This document shows, piece by piece, positions 1 to 9,677 of a stretch of 64,000 nt of DNA (its first letter is position 1; every line of letters begins with the position of its first letter). The notes under the pieces were generated by a model, which worked only from the letters and a program-made list of their open reading frames with translations, was not told where the DNA came from and ran no database searches. This DNA comes from Thraustochytrium sp. TN22 (Eukaryota > Sar > Bigyra > Thraustochytrida > Thraustochytriidae). The translations under genes and the position numbers were made by a program. The stretch covers positions 186,001 to 250,000 of the forward strand of contig JABLUY010000014.1 in NCBI GenBank assembly GCA_013306675.1. Reading direction: 5' to 3'.

Positions 1-2705
1 TCGCGCTCCTCGTCGCCCCAGGGGCGACGGCCACAGCACCGGCAGCACCTGGAGGCAGATGGCACACCATGCGAGCAGCAGCCGCGCCTGCCAAATTTGA
101 GGCAGCAGCCGATGACGACACCTGACAGCATGGTGAGGCCCATGCCGCCCACAATGCCAAAGACGCTCAGGCGCGACTGGTTCTCTGCGTGATAACTAGT
201 GGACGACGTGCTCAGGTAGGTCCCGTCGCACTTCTCGCGAGCCTCCTCGATGGTGATGGCGAGCTGCGCGCGGTCAATCTTCTCGCGAAAGCGGTCCAGC
301 ACCGTGGCGATCCACTCGTTCATGGTCGTGGTGAACTGCTCCTGGTAGTCCTCGCGCTGCACCCTGCGCTCCATCTCCGGCATGCCGGGCGAGCTGCACT
401 CGATGCAGCGCACGCCGACGCGAATCGTCTCGAAGCTCGCGCCAATGGCCTCGATGGCCGCGTCGTCCAGGCGCGCCAGCACGCAGTTCAGGTCCAGGAT
501 CTGCTCGATGGACATGGTTTCAAAGTCGGTGCGGTTCACCATGGCGAGAAAGTCCACATAGGCGGCAAACCCCTGGAAGCTGACCCAGAACTCAAACTTG
601 TTGGCGAAGCTTGTAGCATCGCCATCAAAGTTAATTTCCAGAATGACGGAGAGCGTTACGGGCGGCAGGTCGCCGCTGTCTCCGTCTGTCGCCGTGCCGT
701 TGCTAGCGCTGGCCGCAAGAGCCAGGAGGCGCTTCTCGGCCTCTTCTCCGCGCATTTGCTGCAGCGAGCGCCGCGCCTCAGTGAGCGGGCCGCCCAGCTT
801 GAAGGAGTTGCGCAGCACGTAGGGCCGCGGTGTCTCCATGAAGTGCACGTCGTACATGGAATCGAGGCCTGACACGCTGATCTCGGCCGTAGACATCGTG
901 AAGGTGCCCACGGGAATGGCCAGATCCGCCATGGCCACGTCCTCCTGCAGTATGTAGGTGCCAGCCTCACCGCTCTGTGCCTCGCACATGGGCGCCAGGT
1001 AGCCCTCGTTGATGTCCGGCAGCACGTCGTCGCGCACAACCGTTACGAGATCTTGAAAGTACGAGTCGCCCGCAAAGTCAAAGTAGGGATCCTCCGTGTA
1101 CGCGGCGGGGGGCGCGCAGTCGGCGCCACGAATGAGCGTGTCGAAGCCGCTCGTCAACAGATCTGGCCCCTTCTCCATGAGAATGCCCGGCAGGGCCAGG
1201 AGGCCGGAAGGTCCGTACACGTGTAGAAGTGAGGTGAGCACGTCTTGCACAAGCTTGTTCACCTCTGGACTGACCAGACCGCTGAGACGTGGCGCGGCGT
1301 TGAAGCTCTGCACGCTACCCCAGACGCGCGATGCCTCGAAAAAGTCAAAGGTTGTCAACACGCAGTCAAACGGGTTTTCCAGCACCGCACCAAAGCCGAG
1401 TTCCCACGCACGCACGCTGTTGATGGCCAGTGCGACGGCGAGCTGCACCGTGAGCTCGTGCACGTCGAGGGAGAGCCGAAAGACCTGACGCTCCAGCACG
1501 ATGCCCACCTGCTCGAGGCGCCGCCGGTGCTCGCTCGTGGCACCGCTCAGCAGTTGCAGGTCAAGAACGAGCTCCGCTTCCGCTGTAAGATCAGCAAAGG
1601 TGATGTTGCTCTCCACCGTCATCGCCCCGTACACGTGCGCGGGATCAAAGCTCAGGACCTGGTCCAGGCCGTTCAGCTCGAGCCGGCTCATCTCCAGGCG
1701 CAATGAGAAGATGTCCTCCGCGGAAAATTCGAGCAGCGTGATGTTGCCGGCGTCCACCTCGTAGTTGCCCGTGCCCTGCGTGATGGACCGCACCAGGTCG
1801 GCGGTGGATGAGTTCCTGCCGAGCTCGAGGCCCTCCTCGGGCGTCAAGGAGAACCCGCTGTTGAAGGCGTCAAAGGCCATGCCAAAGATCTCACTTGTCT
1901 CGAAGTCGACCCAGTCTTCGTTGGGCTTCAGCACCGCATTTTCCACTCGGAGCCGGTCCACAAAGTCGTTCGCCAGCCCCTGGTAGCGCTCGATATAGGA
2001 GGCGAGATCGCCCAGCGCCGGCGCCAGCGAGTCAGACACGCCAGATGACATCAGCTCGCACAAAAGGTTGTCCTCGCTGTTCAAATTCAGAGCCTTGTCC
2101 AGTGCACTCGCCGTGGTGGACCGAATGGTCTCATCGTACGAGCTCTGTATGGTGTCAAGAAACGAGTTGAGCGCCTCATCTGCGAGGTTGAGCTTGACGG
2201 AGAAGTCGTTGTACCAGTCGATGGTGAGCGCGCACTCCCCCACGGTTGCTTCCGTCGGCGGGAGCAGCTCTAGGTCCTCCCCGGCCAGCACGAGCGTGAC
2301 CTGGGCTTCGTCCAGCGAGAAGTGCACCTGCGTCGTGGCGGCGCCCTTGACCACCGGCAGCGAGAACACAACCACCTCCATCGTGGTCTGCCACTCGCAC
2401 GTGAAGCTCGCGTTCCGCACTCCGGTCCCGACGTGGCGCTTGTGCGCGGCGTCGTCCTCGTCCTCGCTCGGCGTGAACCAGACCTCCGCCACGCTCACGT
2501 CGTGGCAGGTCAGGTTCTTCAGGTTCACCTTGACATCGTACGCTCCGCCGGCGATCGTCACGTCCTCATCCAGATCTTGAAGCTTCAGAACAACCTCCTC
2601 GAAGAGCTCCGCATACGAGCCCACGGCGCCGGCCAGCACGGAGGCCGCGGTCGCCGCCGCCAAGGCCCAGGTGCAGATCGCCGCGCCGCCGCGCCGCCGC
2701 GCCAT
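1..2705 (-). CDS. Secreted or type I membrane protein, unknown function (3' end off the window)
   Basis: The frame is open without a stop from an ATG at 2705 down to base 1, giving about 901 visible residues; the 3' end lies outside the window. Residues 1-30 look like a signal peptide: an Arg-rich start, then an Ala/Leu/Val-rich core. The long middle part has at least eight N-glycosylation sequons (such as NLT near 64, NAS near 98, NIT, NGT, NRT and NQS) and scattered cysteines, as expected for a lumenal or extracellular domain. A hydrophobic Gly-rich segment near residues 845-869 looks like a membrane span. It is followed by a Cys/Arg-rich tail with CC, CCRCC and RRP clusters, which could be cytoplasmic and lipid-modified. 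I recognise no family. It is head-to-head with the coiled-coil gene at 3152. Confidence is high that it codes and low on function. Confidence 0.8.
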   Translation of the reverse strand, partial: MARRRGGAAICTWALAAATAASVLAGAVGSYAELFEEVVLKLQDLDEDVTIAGGAYDVKVNLKNLTCHDVSVAEVWFTPSEDEDDAAHKRHVGTGVRNASFTCEWQTTMEVVVFSLPVVKGAATTQVHFSLDEAQVTLVLAGEDLELLPPTEATVGECALTIDWYNDFSVKLNLADEALNSFLDTIQSSYDETIRSTTASALDKALNLNSEDNLLCELMSSGVSDSLAPALGDLASYIERYQGLANDFVDRLRVENAVLKPNEDWVDFETSEIFGMAFDAFNSGFSLTPEEGLELGRNSSTADLVRSITQGTGNYEVDAGNITLLEFSAEDIFSLRLEMSRLELNGLDQVLSFDPAHVYGAMTVESNITFADLTAEAELVLDLQLLSGATSEHRRRLEQVGIVLERQVFRLSLDVHELTVQLAVALAINSVRAWELGFGAVLENPFDCVLTTFDFFEASRVWGSVQSFNAAPRLSGLVSPEVNKLVQDVLTSLLHVYGPSGLLALPGILMEKGPDLLTSGFDTLIRGADCAPPAAYTEDPYFDFAGDSYFQDLVTVVRDDVLPDINEGYLAPMCEAQSGEAGTYILQEDVAMADLAIPVGTFTMSTAEISVSGLDSMYDVHFMETPRPYVLRNSFKLGGPLTEARRSLQQMRGEEAEKRLLALAASASNGTATDGDSGDLPPVTLSVILEINFDGDATSFANKFEFWVSFQGFAAYVDFLAMVNRTDFETMSIEQILDLNCVLARLDDAAIEAIGASFETIRVGVRCIECSSPGMPEMERRVQREDYQEQFTTTMNEWIATVLDRFREKIDRAQLAITIEEAREKCDGTYLSTSSTSYHAENQSRLSVFGIVGGMGLTMLSGVVIGCCLKFGRRGCCSHGVPSASRCCRCCGRRPWGDEER

Positions 2706-3151
2706 GGTCTCCAAACGCGCAGCGCAGCGCAGCGCAGAGCAGCGCAGCGCAGCGCTGGACGGAGCGAGTGGGTTGGGGTTTTGATTGATTGCCGCTCGCA
2801 ATCGGCTCGGACCGGGCAGACGCTGCGTTCGAGCCGCCGCAACAACATCATCATCTCGCGCAACGATGCCCGGACCTGCACGAAGAGACCGCGCATCCGT
2901 TGCCGCCGAGCGAGCGCCCACGGCTCGCTCGCGCGCAACGGAAACAACGCCACTCACGTCAGTGCTTGGAACCCGGAACCCACGGCGCTCGGGTCCTCCG
3001 CAGTCCTCCGGGTCCGCCAGGCCCGCCGAGTCCGCGGCGAGGGAGACAGGCAGCCAGGACGGGCAGACGGCAGCGCGGCGCACTTCGCGCGCGCTCTCCC
3101 TCGCGTGGCCCCGAGGTCGAGCTCGCGCGCGGGGCGCGGCTGGCGGCCGCC
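2706..3151. promoter_or_regulatory. Shared upstream region of two divergent genes
   Basis: These 446 bases separate the ATG of the leftward membrane-protein gene (2705) from the chosen ATG of the rightward coiled-coil gene (3152). The frame of the rightward gene stays open upstream to 2789, but that part begins at a non-ATG codon and translates to low-complexity Arg/Pro-rich sequence, so I read it as leader. A short tandem GCGCA-type repeat lies at 2717-2755. I see no convincing TATA box. Confidence 0.4.
2717..2755. repeat. GCGCA-type short tandem repeat
   Basis: A five-base unit (gcgca / agcgc) repeats about seven times with one interruption, just upstream of the leftward gene start. It is probably part of that gene's 5' UTR or promoter. 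Confidence 0.7.
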
Positions 3152-6100
3152 ATGTTGGATGCGGACGCGCTGGAGACCAGGCTGCACGAGCTCGTGGCAG
3201 GCCTGCACGACGAGGAGTGGGCGCGCGAGCAGGCGCGCGCGGCGCTGCGAGCGCAGGTGGCCGAGGAGGCCGCCGCTGGCGCGGAGCTGCCGCCGGCGCG
3301 AGCGCTGCTGGCGCCGGAAAGCGTGACGGCCGGGGAGCGCTTCGAGCTGGTCGGCCCGAGGATGCTAGCGACGCTGCTCGCTGGCGACGACGCCGCGCTG
3401 CTCATGCTGCGGGATGCGGCGCAGGGCGACAACGGCAGGGAGGCCGCCATGTGGGGGCGACCGCTCGACCTCGCGCGCTTTGGGCTGCTGCCGCGCCTCG
3501 TTGACGCCCTGCTAGACTATGGCGTCAGTGTGGATCTCTGGCGCCGCGGTGCATGGAACGCCGTACGCAATGTCGAGCACGCCTTTCTGCTTGGCCAGCA
3601 ACTTGACCAGCAAGAGGACCTGAAGGCTGGCGCGACAGGTCCGCGCCTCGAGCTGCTGCGCGTTGTGCAGGCCGATGGGAAGACATGCAGAGCCGTCCTG
3701 CTCGAGACCGTCGCGCTGGCCGCGCCCGCCGACGAGGCGGCCTGGGCCCATTGTGCCAGCCTATTGGGCCGTCCCTGGCCTCCATGCGGCGGCTCAGCAA
3801 CAGCGCGTCTCGGGGAAACCTTTTGCGGCCTGCCCGGCACACAGGTGCTCGCTGCCGACGAGCACCGCTACTTCGCGGCGATCGATATGCTCCGGGGCGG
3901 AGCGGGTCGGCCTGTCGAGAGGTTCGAGGTGCGCGGGCGAGGCGCTGTGGAAGATACCAAGGCGGCAGCAGGGGCCCATCGTGCTCTTCCTCCGGCCTCT
4001 TCGCCTCACTCCACTGCTGCAGGGACGTCGCCGCTTACAAAGGCCGACGACAAAGGGCTCCCAATGTATGCCCACGGCGCCAAGATGGCCGCAGCGGTGC
4101 TGGTGCCGAGTCTCATCGCCCAGGGCATTGACCGAGTGAGCGGCGTGCTCCGGGAACGCGCATTGCGAAACCTGTGGTCTGACGTCTTGAAGCGCAACAC
4201 GGACAAGCATGCGGAGCTGCGAACCTCGGTCAAACGCCTTGAACACACGAGCAACGTGGTGCGCCTGCAGCGCGACGCTGCCATCGAACAGGTGCGGGAC
4301 ATGCAAGACGAGCTTGAGCAGTCCAAGGCAAGCCTGCTGGCGGCGTGCCGCGAGGCACGAGAGGCGGAGCGAGCCTGTGAGGCCTTGCGTAACGAGCTCG
4401 TGCAGGCACGCGAGACGATTGCGACGCTCCGCTCTGCAGGCCCGACCATCGTTAGCGGCCCAGAGTCCCACGCTGACGCCGCCACGTCGCCACGCGCGGC
4501 GGGATGCGAGCGCGACGAGAGCGCTGGCTGTTCGCAAGCCCAGAGTGTGTGGACCTCCAAGGCTGCGGCCTTGCGAAAGTATATGAGCAGCGCCGCGAGC
4601 AGTCGGTCGCCGAGCCCGCTCACCCCGCGTCTGCAGCTCGAAGAGGCGCTTCAGGCGCTCCAGGCATACGCCATGGTGGACCCGCCCAAGTCCCCGCTCA
4701 CCATCGGCAAGTCGCTCGAGGTGGGCATCCCGCCGAACGTGGTGATGACGTCGCAGGTTGTCCTGCCACTCCGTACAGTGGAAGACCTCGAGGTGGTTTC
4801 TGTTGAGGAGGAGTCCAAGGGCGAGGCCAGCCAGGGAGAGTGCGTGGAGGAGGAAGCGCTGCGCGCGGGCAAAAGGTCCATGCCACTCCCGCAGACCTCG
4901 GAGGCCTCCGATGCGGCGAGCAGCGACGACGACGACGAGGATGCTTTCGCGGGAGATTGGCCCTCAGGTGCTACGCGGGCCCGAAATGCGGCGGGCGACG
5001 CGCCGCACAAGAACCAGCTGGACAACGCTTCGGAGACTGGCCCAGACGAGGACCGTATTCTGTGCCTGGAGGCGCAGGTGCGCCGTCTGCAGCGTAGCAA
5101 CCAGCAGCAGAAGGGGCTCATGCTCGAGCAAAAGCGCGAGATCTCCCTCCTCCAGTCTGCCGCGAAGCAGCATTCTCGACGCGGGCCTGCACCTCGGCTA
5201 GCTCTGGAGACCTGGCCGGGCGGTGGCGAAAAGTCCGCATTTGTCACGGCCCACCCTGGCGGCGCGGGCATGCAGCCCGAGCACGACGATGGCGACGTCG
5301 CAGCGAGCGGGCCAAATGCGCGATCGTCGTGCCATGGGGCCGGCACAGTGCCGAGCAATGACGTCGCGCAGGCGGCGCAGACCGAGCTATCGCGCGTACA
5401 TCGCGAGCACCGCGAGGAGCTCGCAACGATGGAGAAGAATCACCTGCAGCAGATCAAGAGCCTTCAGACGCTCATGAAGGAAGCCCTGCAGGAGGCGCAA
5501 AAGCGGCGCACGGTAGATTCGCCCGCCGTGCTTGCCTCGCAGGCTGCAGATGCCCGCCTCGAGGCGGAGCTGCGGTCACTCGCCGCGGACCTGGCCGAGG
5601 CGCGGGGCGAGAACGAGACGCTGCAGGCCGACCTGCAGGCGGCTCGCGAGCGCGTCTGCTCAATGGAGTGCGCGTTGGACGAGCGCGAGACCGTTTTGCA
5701 GGCCAAGGAGCAGTTGCTGCGCTCCTTCGAGCAGGAGATTAAGCACCTGCGCTGGGCCGTGCCAGCCCGGCAGCGCGTCCATGTGGACCTGCTCCGAGCC
5801 ATCGCCGACCGCCTGCGCGTCGACCTCGAGGCTGGGCGTCGCTCGCAGGCCGGCACACGCGACCTGGAGCGCGCGCTGTGCAGTAAGAACACCGTCATCG
5901 GTGGTCTGCAGGCACAGCTGGCTGCGCAGGCCGCAAGCGTCGAGGAGGTGCGCAAGGCGAGTCAGGAGGTGCGCGCCAAAGAAGCCGCGCTGCGCGTCGG
6001 ACTCGATGATGTAAAGCGCGAGTTGCTCGAGGAGCGCAACGCGCACGAGGAGACCAGGTCGCTCTTGAAGGACGCCGAGGCCTGCATTCGCTCCAACATG

Positions 6101-7066
6101 GCGCTGTTGCGGACGGAGCCGCCGGCCGGCGGTGTCGACGCCACTGCGACAGGCAGGCAACGCCCTCCGCAGCTCAGAATGGACTCGCAGCGCTCACGGC
6201 GCGCGGGCGAAGGCGATGCGGCCGTGGCTGCCGAGGCGGGTGCCTGCGAGGGCAACCTAGTCGCCAATGCAAAGAGCAGCGAGCGAGCCCTTGGCTCGCG
6301 GCCCTCTCCAGGCATCCTCTCGGCCCTCGAGCAGGTGGAGCGTCTCGAGTGCGCGCTGCGCTCGCAGCGCGCACAAATTCGCGTGTACCAGGAGCTAGTG
6401 GCCAAGGCGCAGTCGGCCCAGTCCGCCAATGAACTCCGCCTGCGCGGACTTGCTGCCGGCATGCATGCGACTCGCTGCGCCGCCGAGCGTGCCGCACGGG
6501 TGGACAAGGTTCGCCTGGGCAAGCAGGTGACTGCGCTCAACACGCAGATTGAGTTCTTGCGCTACGAGCTCTCGGAGCACGTCCGGGAGCGTAACGTCTT
6601 GCAGCGCGAGTTGCAGGACCTAAGGCGTGGAATGAGCGAGCTGAGCACTTCGCGTCTGCACGCTGACACGGACGATGTCCAGGACGTCGTACGTCGCATG
6701 CAGGACCTGCACGACCGCATCCGCGATTTGCAGGATCCGACGAGCCCGCAGAGCGCGAGCGACTCCCTGGCCAGCGCCCAGCGACAGATTCACGCGCTCG
6801 AGCAGCTCGCGAAGCGTCGCCACGAGGCCCTGGTAGAGGCTCGGGCCGAGGCGCGCACCGAGGCTGCCCAGCTCGAGGGCCGCCAGCGCCAGCTCCAGGC
6901 GCATTGCGACCGCCTGCTCCCGCGCAGCGCGTCGGAGCTCATCGAGGCCTTCAACGTCCCGCCGACGGTGGAGCCCAGCAAGCGCGCTCGCATTCAGGCC
7001 ATCCTTGAGGACCTACGTGTCACCCTGGCCTCGCTCGACCCCTTTCTCGCCCGCGAGCCGCTCTAA
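3152..7066 (+). CDS. Long coiled-coil protein, unknown function
   Basis: The protein is 1304 residues and single-exon. I chose the ATG at 3152 because it has a strong context (gccgccATG) and starts a regular helix; upstream sequence in frame is low-complexity. Residues 1 to about 230 are a mixed, probably globular or helical N-terminal region with no family I recognise. From about residue 340 the sequence is mostly heptad-like, rich in Glu, Arg, Ala, Leu and Gln, typical of extended coiled coil. It is broken by Ser/Pro and acidic low-complexity linkers near 460-620. The C terminus is short and hydrophobic. Such proteins are often centrosomal, basal-body, Golgi or cytoskeletal scaffolds, but nothing here decides between them. 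It does not look like myosin or kinesin, since no motor domain is present. Confidence 0.8.
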   Translation: MLDADALETRLHELVAGLHDEEWAREQARAALRAQVAEEAAAGAELPPARALLAPESVTAGERFELVGPRMLATLLAGDDAALLMLRDAAQGDNGREAAMWGRPLDLARFGLLPRLVDALLDYGVSVDLWRRGAWNAVRNVEHAFLLGQQLDQQEDLKAGATGPRLELLRVVQADGKTCRAVLLETVALAAPADEAAWAHCASLLGRPWPPCGGSATARLGETFCGLPGTQVLAADEHRYFAAIDMLRGGAGRPVERFEVRGRGAVEDTKAAAGAHRALPPASSPHSTAAGTSPLTKADDKGLPMYAHGAKMAAAVLVPSLIAQGIDRVSGVLRERALRNLWSDVLKRNTDKHAELRTSVKRLEHTSNVVRLQRDAAIEQVRDMQDELEQSKASLLAACREAREAERACEALRNELVQARETIATLRSAGPTIVSGPESHADAATSPRAAGCERDESAGCSQAQSVWTSKAAALRKYMSSAASSRSPSPLTPRLQLEEALQALQAYAMVDPPKSPLTIGKSLEVGIPPNVVMTSQVVLPLRTVEDLEVVSVEEESKGEASQGECVEEEALRAGKRSMPLPQTSEASDAASSDDDDEDAFAGDWPSGATRARNAAGDAPHKNQLDNASETGPDEDRILCLEAQVRRLQRSNQQQKGLMLEQKREISLLQSAAKQHSRRGPAPRLALETWPGGGEKSAFVTAHPGGAGMQPEHDDGDVAASGPNARSSCHGAGTVPSNDVAQAAQTELSRVHREHREELATMEKNHLQQIKSLQTLMKEALQEAQKRRTVDSPAVLASQAADARLEAELRSLAADLAEARGENETLQADLQAARERVCSMECALDERETVLQAKEQLLRSFEQEIKHLRWAVPARQRVHVDLLRAIADRLRVDLEAGRRSQAGTRDLERALCSKNTVIGGLQAQLAAQAASVEEVRKASQEVRAKEAALRVGLDDVKRELLEERNAHEETRSLLKDAEACIRSNMALLRTEPPAGGVDATATGRQRPPQLRMDSQRSRRAGEGDAAVAAEAGACEGNLVANAKSSERALGSRPSPGILSALEQVERLECALRSQRAQIRVYQELVAKAQSAQSANELRLRGLAAGMHATRCAAERAARVDKVRLGKQVTALNTQIEFLRYELSEHVRERNVLQRELQDLRRGMSELSTSRLHADTDDVQDVVRRMQDLHDRIRDLQDPTSPQSASDSLASAQRQIHALEQLAKRRHEALVEARAEARTEAAQLEGRQRQLQAHCDRLLPRSASELIEAFNVPPTVEPSKRARIQAILEDLRVTLASLDPFLAREPL

Positions 7067-7691
7067 ATTATAGCTAACTTAGCTAGCTCTAGCTAGCTAG
7101 AAGACCCGTCAGTCGGTCACGCTGCTGAGACCTGCGCCGCCAAGCCCCGTCCGCAACTCGCCGACCCGGCCAGATGATCATTCATCAGCGACGTCGCGGT
7201 TCGTAGACCGTGCAGCACGCCCGCAAGCTTTCGTTCGTAGAAGCTAAACTCTCGTGTAACCTTCCACTGTATTTCCCCCCCTGGCAGCGCACCTACATCC
7301 CAATGCCTCAGAATCTCTTGCCAGCCTGCTCATAGCAACGGTGAGGACTCGGACGAACCTCTCCGCGCATTGTTTTTCATTGGAGCCACTCGCTCGCCGT
7401 CCGCCGTCCGCTTCTTGTGCGGCTCGACGATCGCGCACGGGTCGGCCGTCCCAGGGCGGGCACCTTGGATCGTGGTCACGTTCGCAGGGCAGGCCTCGTG
7501 CGCCGCGCGCGCGCTTCAGGTCCACGCCTCTTCCTTCTTCTCCTCCTCCTTCTAATTCTTCTGATTCTGCTGGTTCTGCTGCTCGTGCTCGTGCTCGTGC
7601 TCGTGCTCCTCTGCTCCTCCTGCCTGTACGAGCACGCGAATGCCAACCGTGCCGGGCAGGCGGCCCGGGCTGAGCCGCGGGGTGGGCCGGT

Positions 7692-7781
7692 ATATCCTGC
7701 ATCACGCGGCATATCCTCGCGCCGGGCCCCGGCATATCCTGCGTCGCGCAGCATATCCTCGGCTTCGAGGCGGCATATCCT
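7692..7781 (+). promoter_or_regulatory. Array of five ATATCCT motifs, 19-23 bases apart
   Basis: ATATCCT starts at 7692, 7711, 7734, 7753 and 7775. Four of the five copies share the longer core GCATATCCT followed by C or G. The spacings are 19, 23, 19 and 22 bases, close to two helical turns, and all copies have the same orientation. The array lies 440-530 bases upstream of the E2 start codon. It could be a protein-binding cluster or a decayed tandem repeat; function is inferred. Confidence 0.45.
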
Positions 7782-7856
7782 CGAGTCGCGCGCTTCGCGA
7801 CCGCCGCCGCTGAGAAGCCGCGGAGGCTCTGCCAAGCCAAGCAAAGCTCGATCACT

Positions 7857-7879
7857 GGCGGCGGCGGCGGCGGCGGCGC

Positions 7880-7922
<43 letters not shown>
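7857..7922. repeat. GGC triplet run
   Basis: An almost uninterrupted GGC/GCG trinucleotide tract, split by a short gcgcgcgggc segment, lies in the likely 5' leader of the E2 gene. Confidence 0.8.
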
Positions 7923-8222
7923 GTCCTCGCGCGCGACCGGCGCGGAGCAGCGGCGCGGCAAAGGCGGCGCGGCAAAGGCGGCAGCGGCGGCGCGGGCGCG
8001 GCAAAGGCGGCGGCACCGGCCCTCCGTTTCCGGGCGAGCGCTGGAGAGAGAGAGAAAGAGGACGACGCGCGCGAAGGAGGGAGCGCGCGAGGGAGACGCG
8101 GGGAAGGGACAGGGGGAGGCCTGCGTGCTTCGCGGAGCTCGCGCTCTGCTTGACGCTTCACGAGGGTCTCACGGTCAGTGGGTGGAAGGCCCGATCGATC
8201 TTTGTTTCGCAGCGCGATCAAG

Positions 8223-9077
8223 ATGAGCGCAGAGCAAGCCGCGGACGATGCGAGCCTGACATCCACGACGGCCACGGTGACGGGCCCGACGGCCACGAAC
8301 GACGCGGCGTCCACCTCGAGTGTGGCAGCTGCGGCGGCTGCTGCGAGTGCGCCGCCCGCAGCCGTGGGCAGCCCTGTGCCGGCTGCCGCGAGCGAGGCAG
8401 CCTCCGCCGGTGCGACGGGCGCGTCGGCGGCGTCGGCGCCGCCGCAGCCTCGGCCGGCGCCCATCAGCACGTCGACACCCCCGAGCGCCGCCACCCTCAC
8501 GGCGTCAAAGCAGCGGCTCATGTCTGACCTGCGTGAGATGCACAACGAGCCGCCCGAGGGCTGCAGCGCGGCCCCGGCCAATGACTCCAACCTGTATGTG
8601 TGGAACGCCTCCATCATTGGGCCGGACGAGAGCCCGTGGGAGGGCGGCATTTACGGCCTGCGCCTGCATTTCCCGGAGCAGTACCCGAGCAAGCCACCAA
8701 AGGTGCGCTTCACCTGCGAGGTAAGTGACAGCTGAAGGGCGGAGCTCGCGCGCTTCCGGGGACTTGTGCTCACTTGCTTTTGTTTGCCGATGGGAAGGGA
8801 AGAACGAGGTCGACTGACAATGATTGGACCGCTATCGCGCGTGCAGCTCTTCCATCCCAATGTGTATTCGGACGGCACGCTCTGCCTGGACATTATCCAG
8901 GACCAGTGGTCGCCAATTTATACGACCAGCACGATTCTGACGTCCATTCAGTCGCTCTTGACGGACCCAAATCCGAACTCGCCCGCCAACCCGGAGGCTG
9001 CCAAGCTCTTCGTCAGCGAGCCCAAGGAGTACAAGAAGCGCGTGAGGAGGATTGCGGCCAAGTCCTTGGAGGGCTGA
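8223..9077 (+). CDS. RAD6: Ubiquitin-conjugating enzyme E2, Rad6/UBE2A type
   Basis: Two exons, 8223-8720 and 8847-9077, encode 242 residues. The intron 8721-8846 (126 bases, GTAAGT...GCAG, phase 0) splits the UBC fold just before its HPN motif. The UBC domain begins near residue 95 with the typical RLM-DL start and carries YPSKPP, then HPN (169-171) and the active-site Cys179 in the LCLDI motif, followed by the family-typical [17 protein letters not shown] stretch. Its best match from memory is Rad6/UBE2A-B, which monoubiquitinates PCNA and histone H2B with Rad18 or Bre1. The acidic tail of yeast Rad6 is absent. Residues 1-94 are an Ala/Ser/Thr/Pro-rich extension not usual in Rad6. The start was chosen at MSAEQ; an in-frame upstream codon at 8178 is not ATG. 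Confidence 0.93.
8721..8846 (+). other. Intron of the Rad6-like E2 gene
   Basis: Donor GTAAGT and acceptor GTGCAG. Removing it joins two parts of the UBC domain in phase 0 with no missing family residues, while reading through hits a stop within a few codons. Confidence 0.92.
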
Positions 9078-9576
9078 TGGGCGTCACCCACCAAGAAAAA
9101 CCTAAACCCACACGGTCCGGTGTGTTGCCGCGCATTCCCGCGCCACGAAGCGCAGCCAGCAGCCAGCAGCCAGAAGCAGGCGTGCGTAGTCGCGCTCAGC
9201 GGGGCGTGCTCGTAGCTCTCGAGCGCCGAGCCAGCTTGCCTACCCGTTCGAATTTCTGACTGGCTAACTGGCTAGCGCTCCGGAGGTGACACCCAAAGCA
9301 GTACCACCAGGACCTCGCATGCGCTACCGCCGATCATCGTTCGACTCGCCCCGACTCGAATTTCCCTGAACTTCACGAGTCGACTGCATATTTGATCTGC
9401 CCAACACAACTTGTCAAATCCCTTTTCCCTTTTCTCCTCTCTTTTTGACCGACAGAGAAGGGTATCTCGCCCTTTCATTTGTTGGTGCCCTGCATCACCT
9501 CGACTTCTCGATGCACATGACAAGAAGAGCTTCTTTTTCTCCTACTTACCCTTCAACTCGCCTCGGCACAAGAACG

Positions 9577-9636
<60 letters not shown>

Positions 9637-9677
9637 CTCTCTCTTGATGAAGAAGGTTCGTATGTGCTCTGCTTTTG
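9078..9677. other. Spacer between convergent genes with a CT microsatellite
   Basis: This holds the 3' flanks of the E2 gene and of the giant armadillo gene. It is less GC-rich than the coding DNA. The only clear structure is the CT run at 9580-9634. Nothing gene-like was seen. Confidence 0.6.
9580..9634. repeat. (CT)n microsatellite
   Basis: About 27 uninterrupted CT dinucleotides lie 43 bases beyond the stop of the leftward giant gene, so the run probably falls in its 3' UTR as (AG)n. Confidence 0.97.

Larger units (their letters stand above)
7067..8222. other. Spacer with simple repeats and a spaced motif array
   Basis: This 1.16 kb stretch has no gene I can support. It holds the 3' flank of the coiled-coil gene, with a CTAG/AGCT-rich cluster at 7071-7101. 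Further along are TCC/TTC and CTCGTG-type triplet runs (about 7530-7615), five ATATCCT motifs (7692-7781) and a long GGC run (7857-7922), then the leader of the Rad6-like E2. A long leftward frame across 7244-8650 is judged a shadow of the E2 exon joined to repeats. Confidence 0.6.

Noticed and set aside
7244-8650. 468-codon leftward frame covering the E2 first exon
   Set aside because: Half of it is antisense to the conserved UBC domain and the rest is translated triplet repeat.
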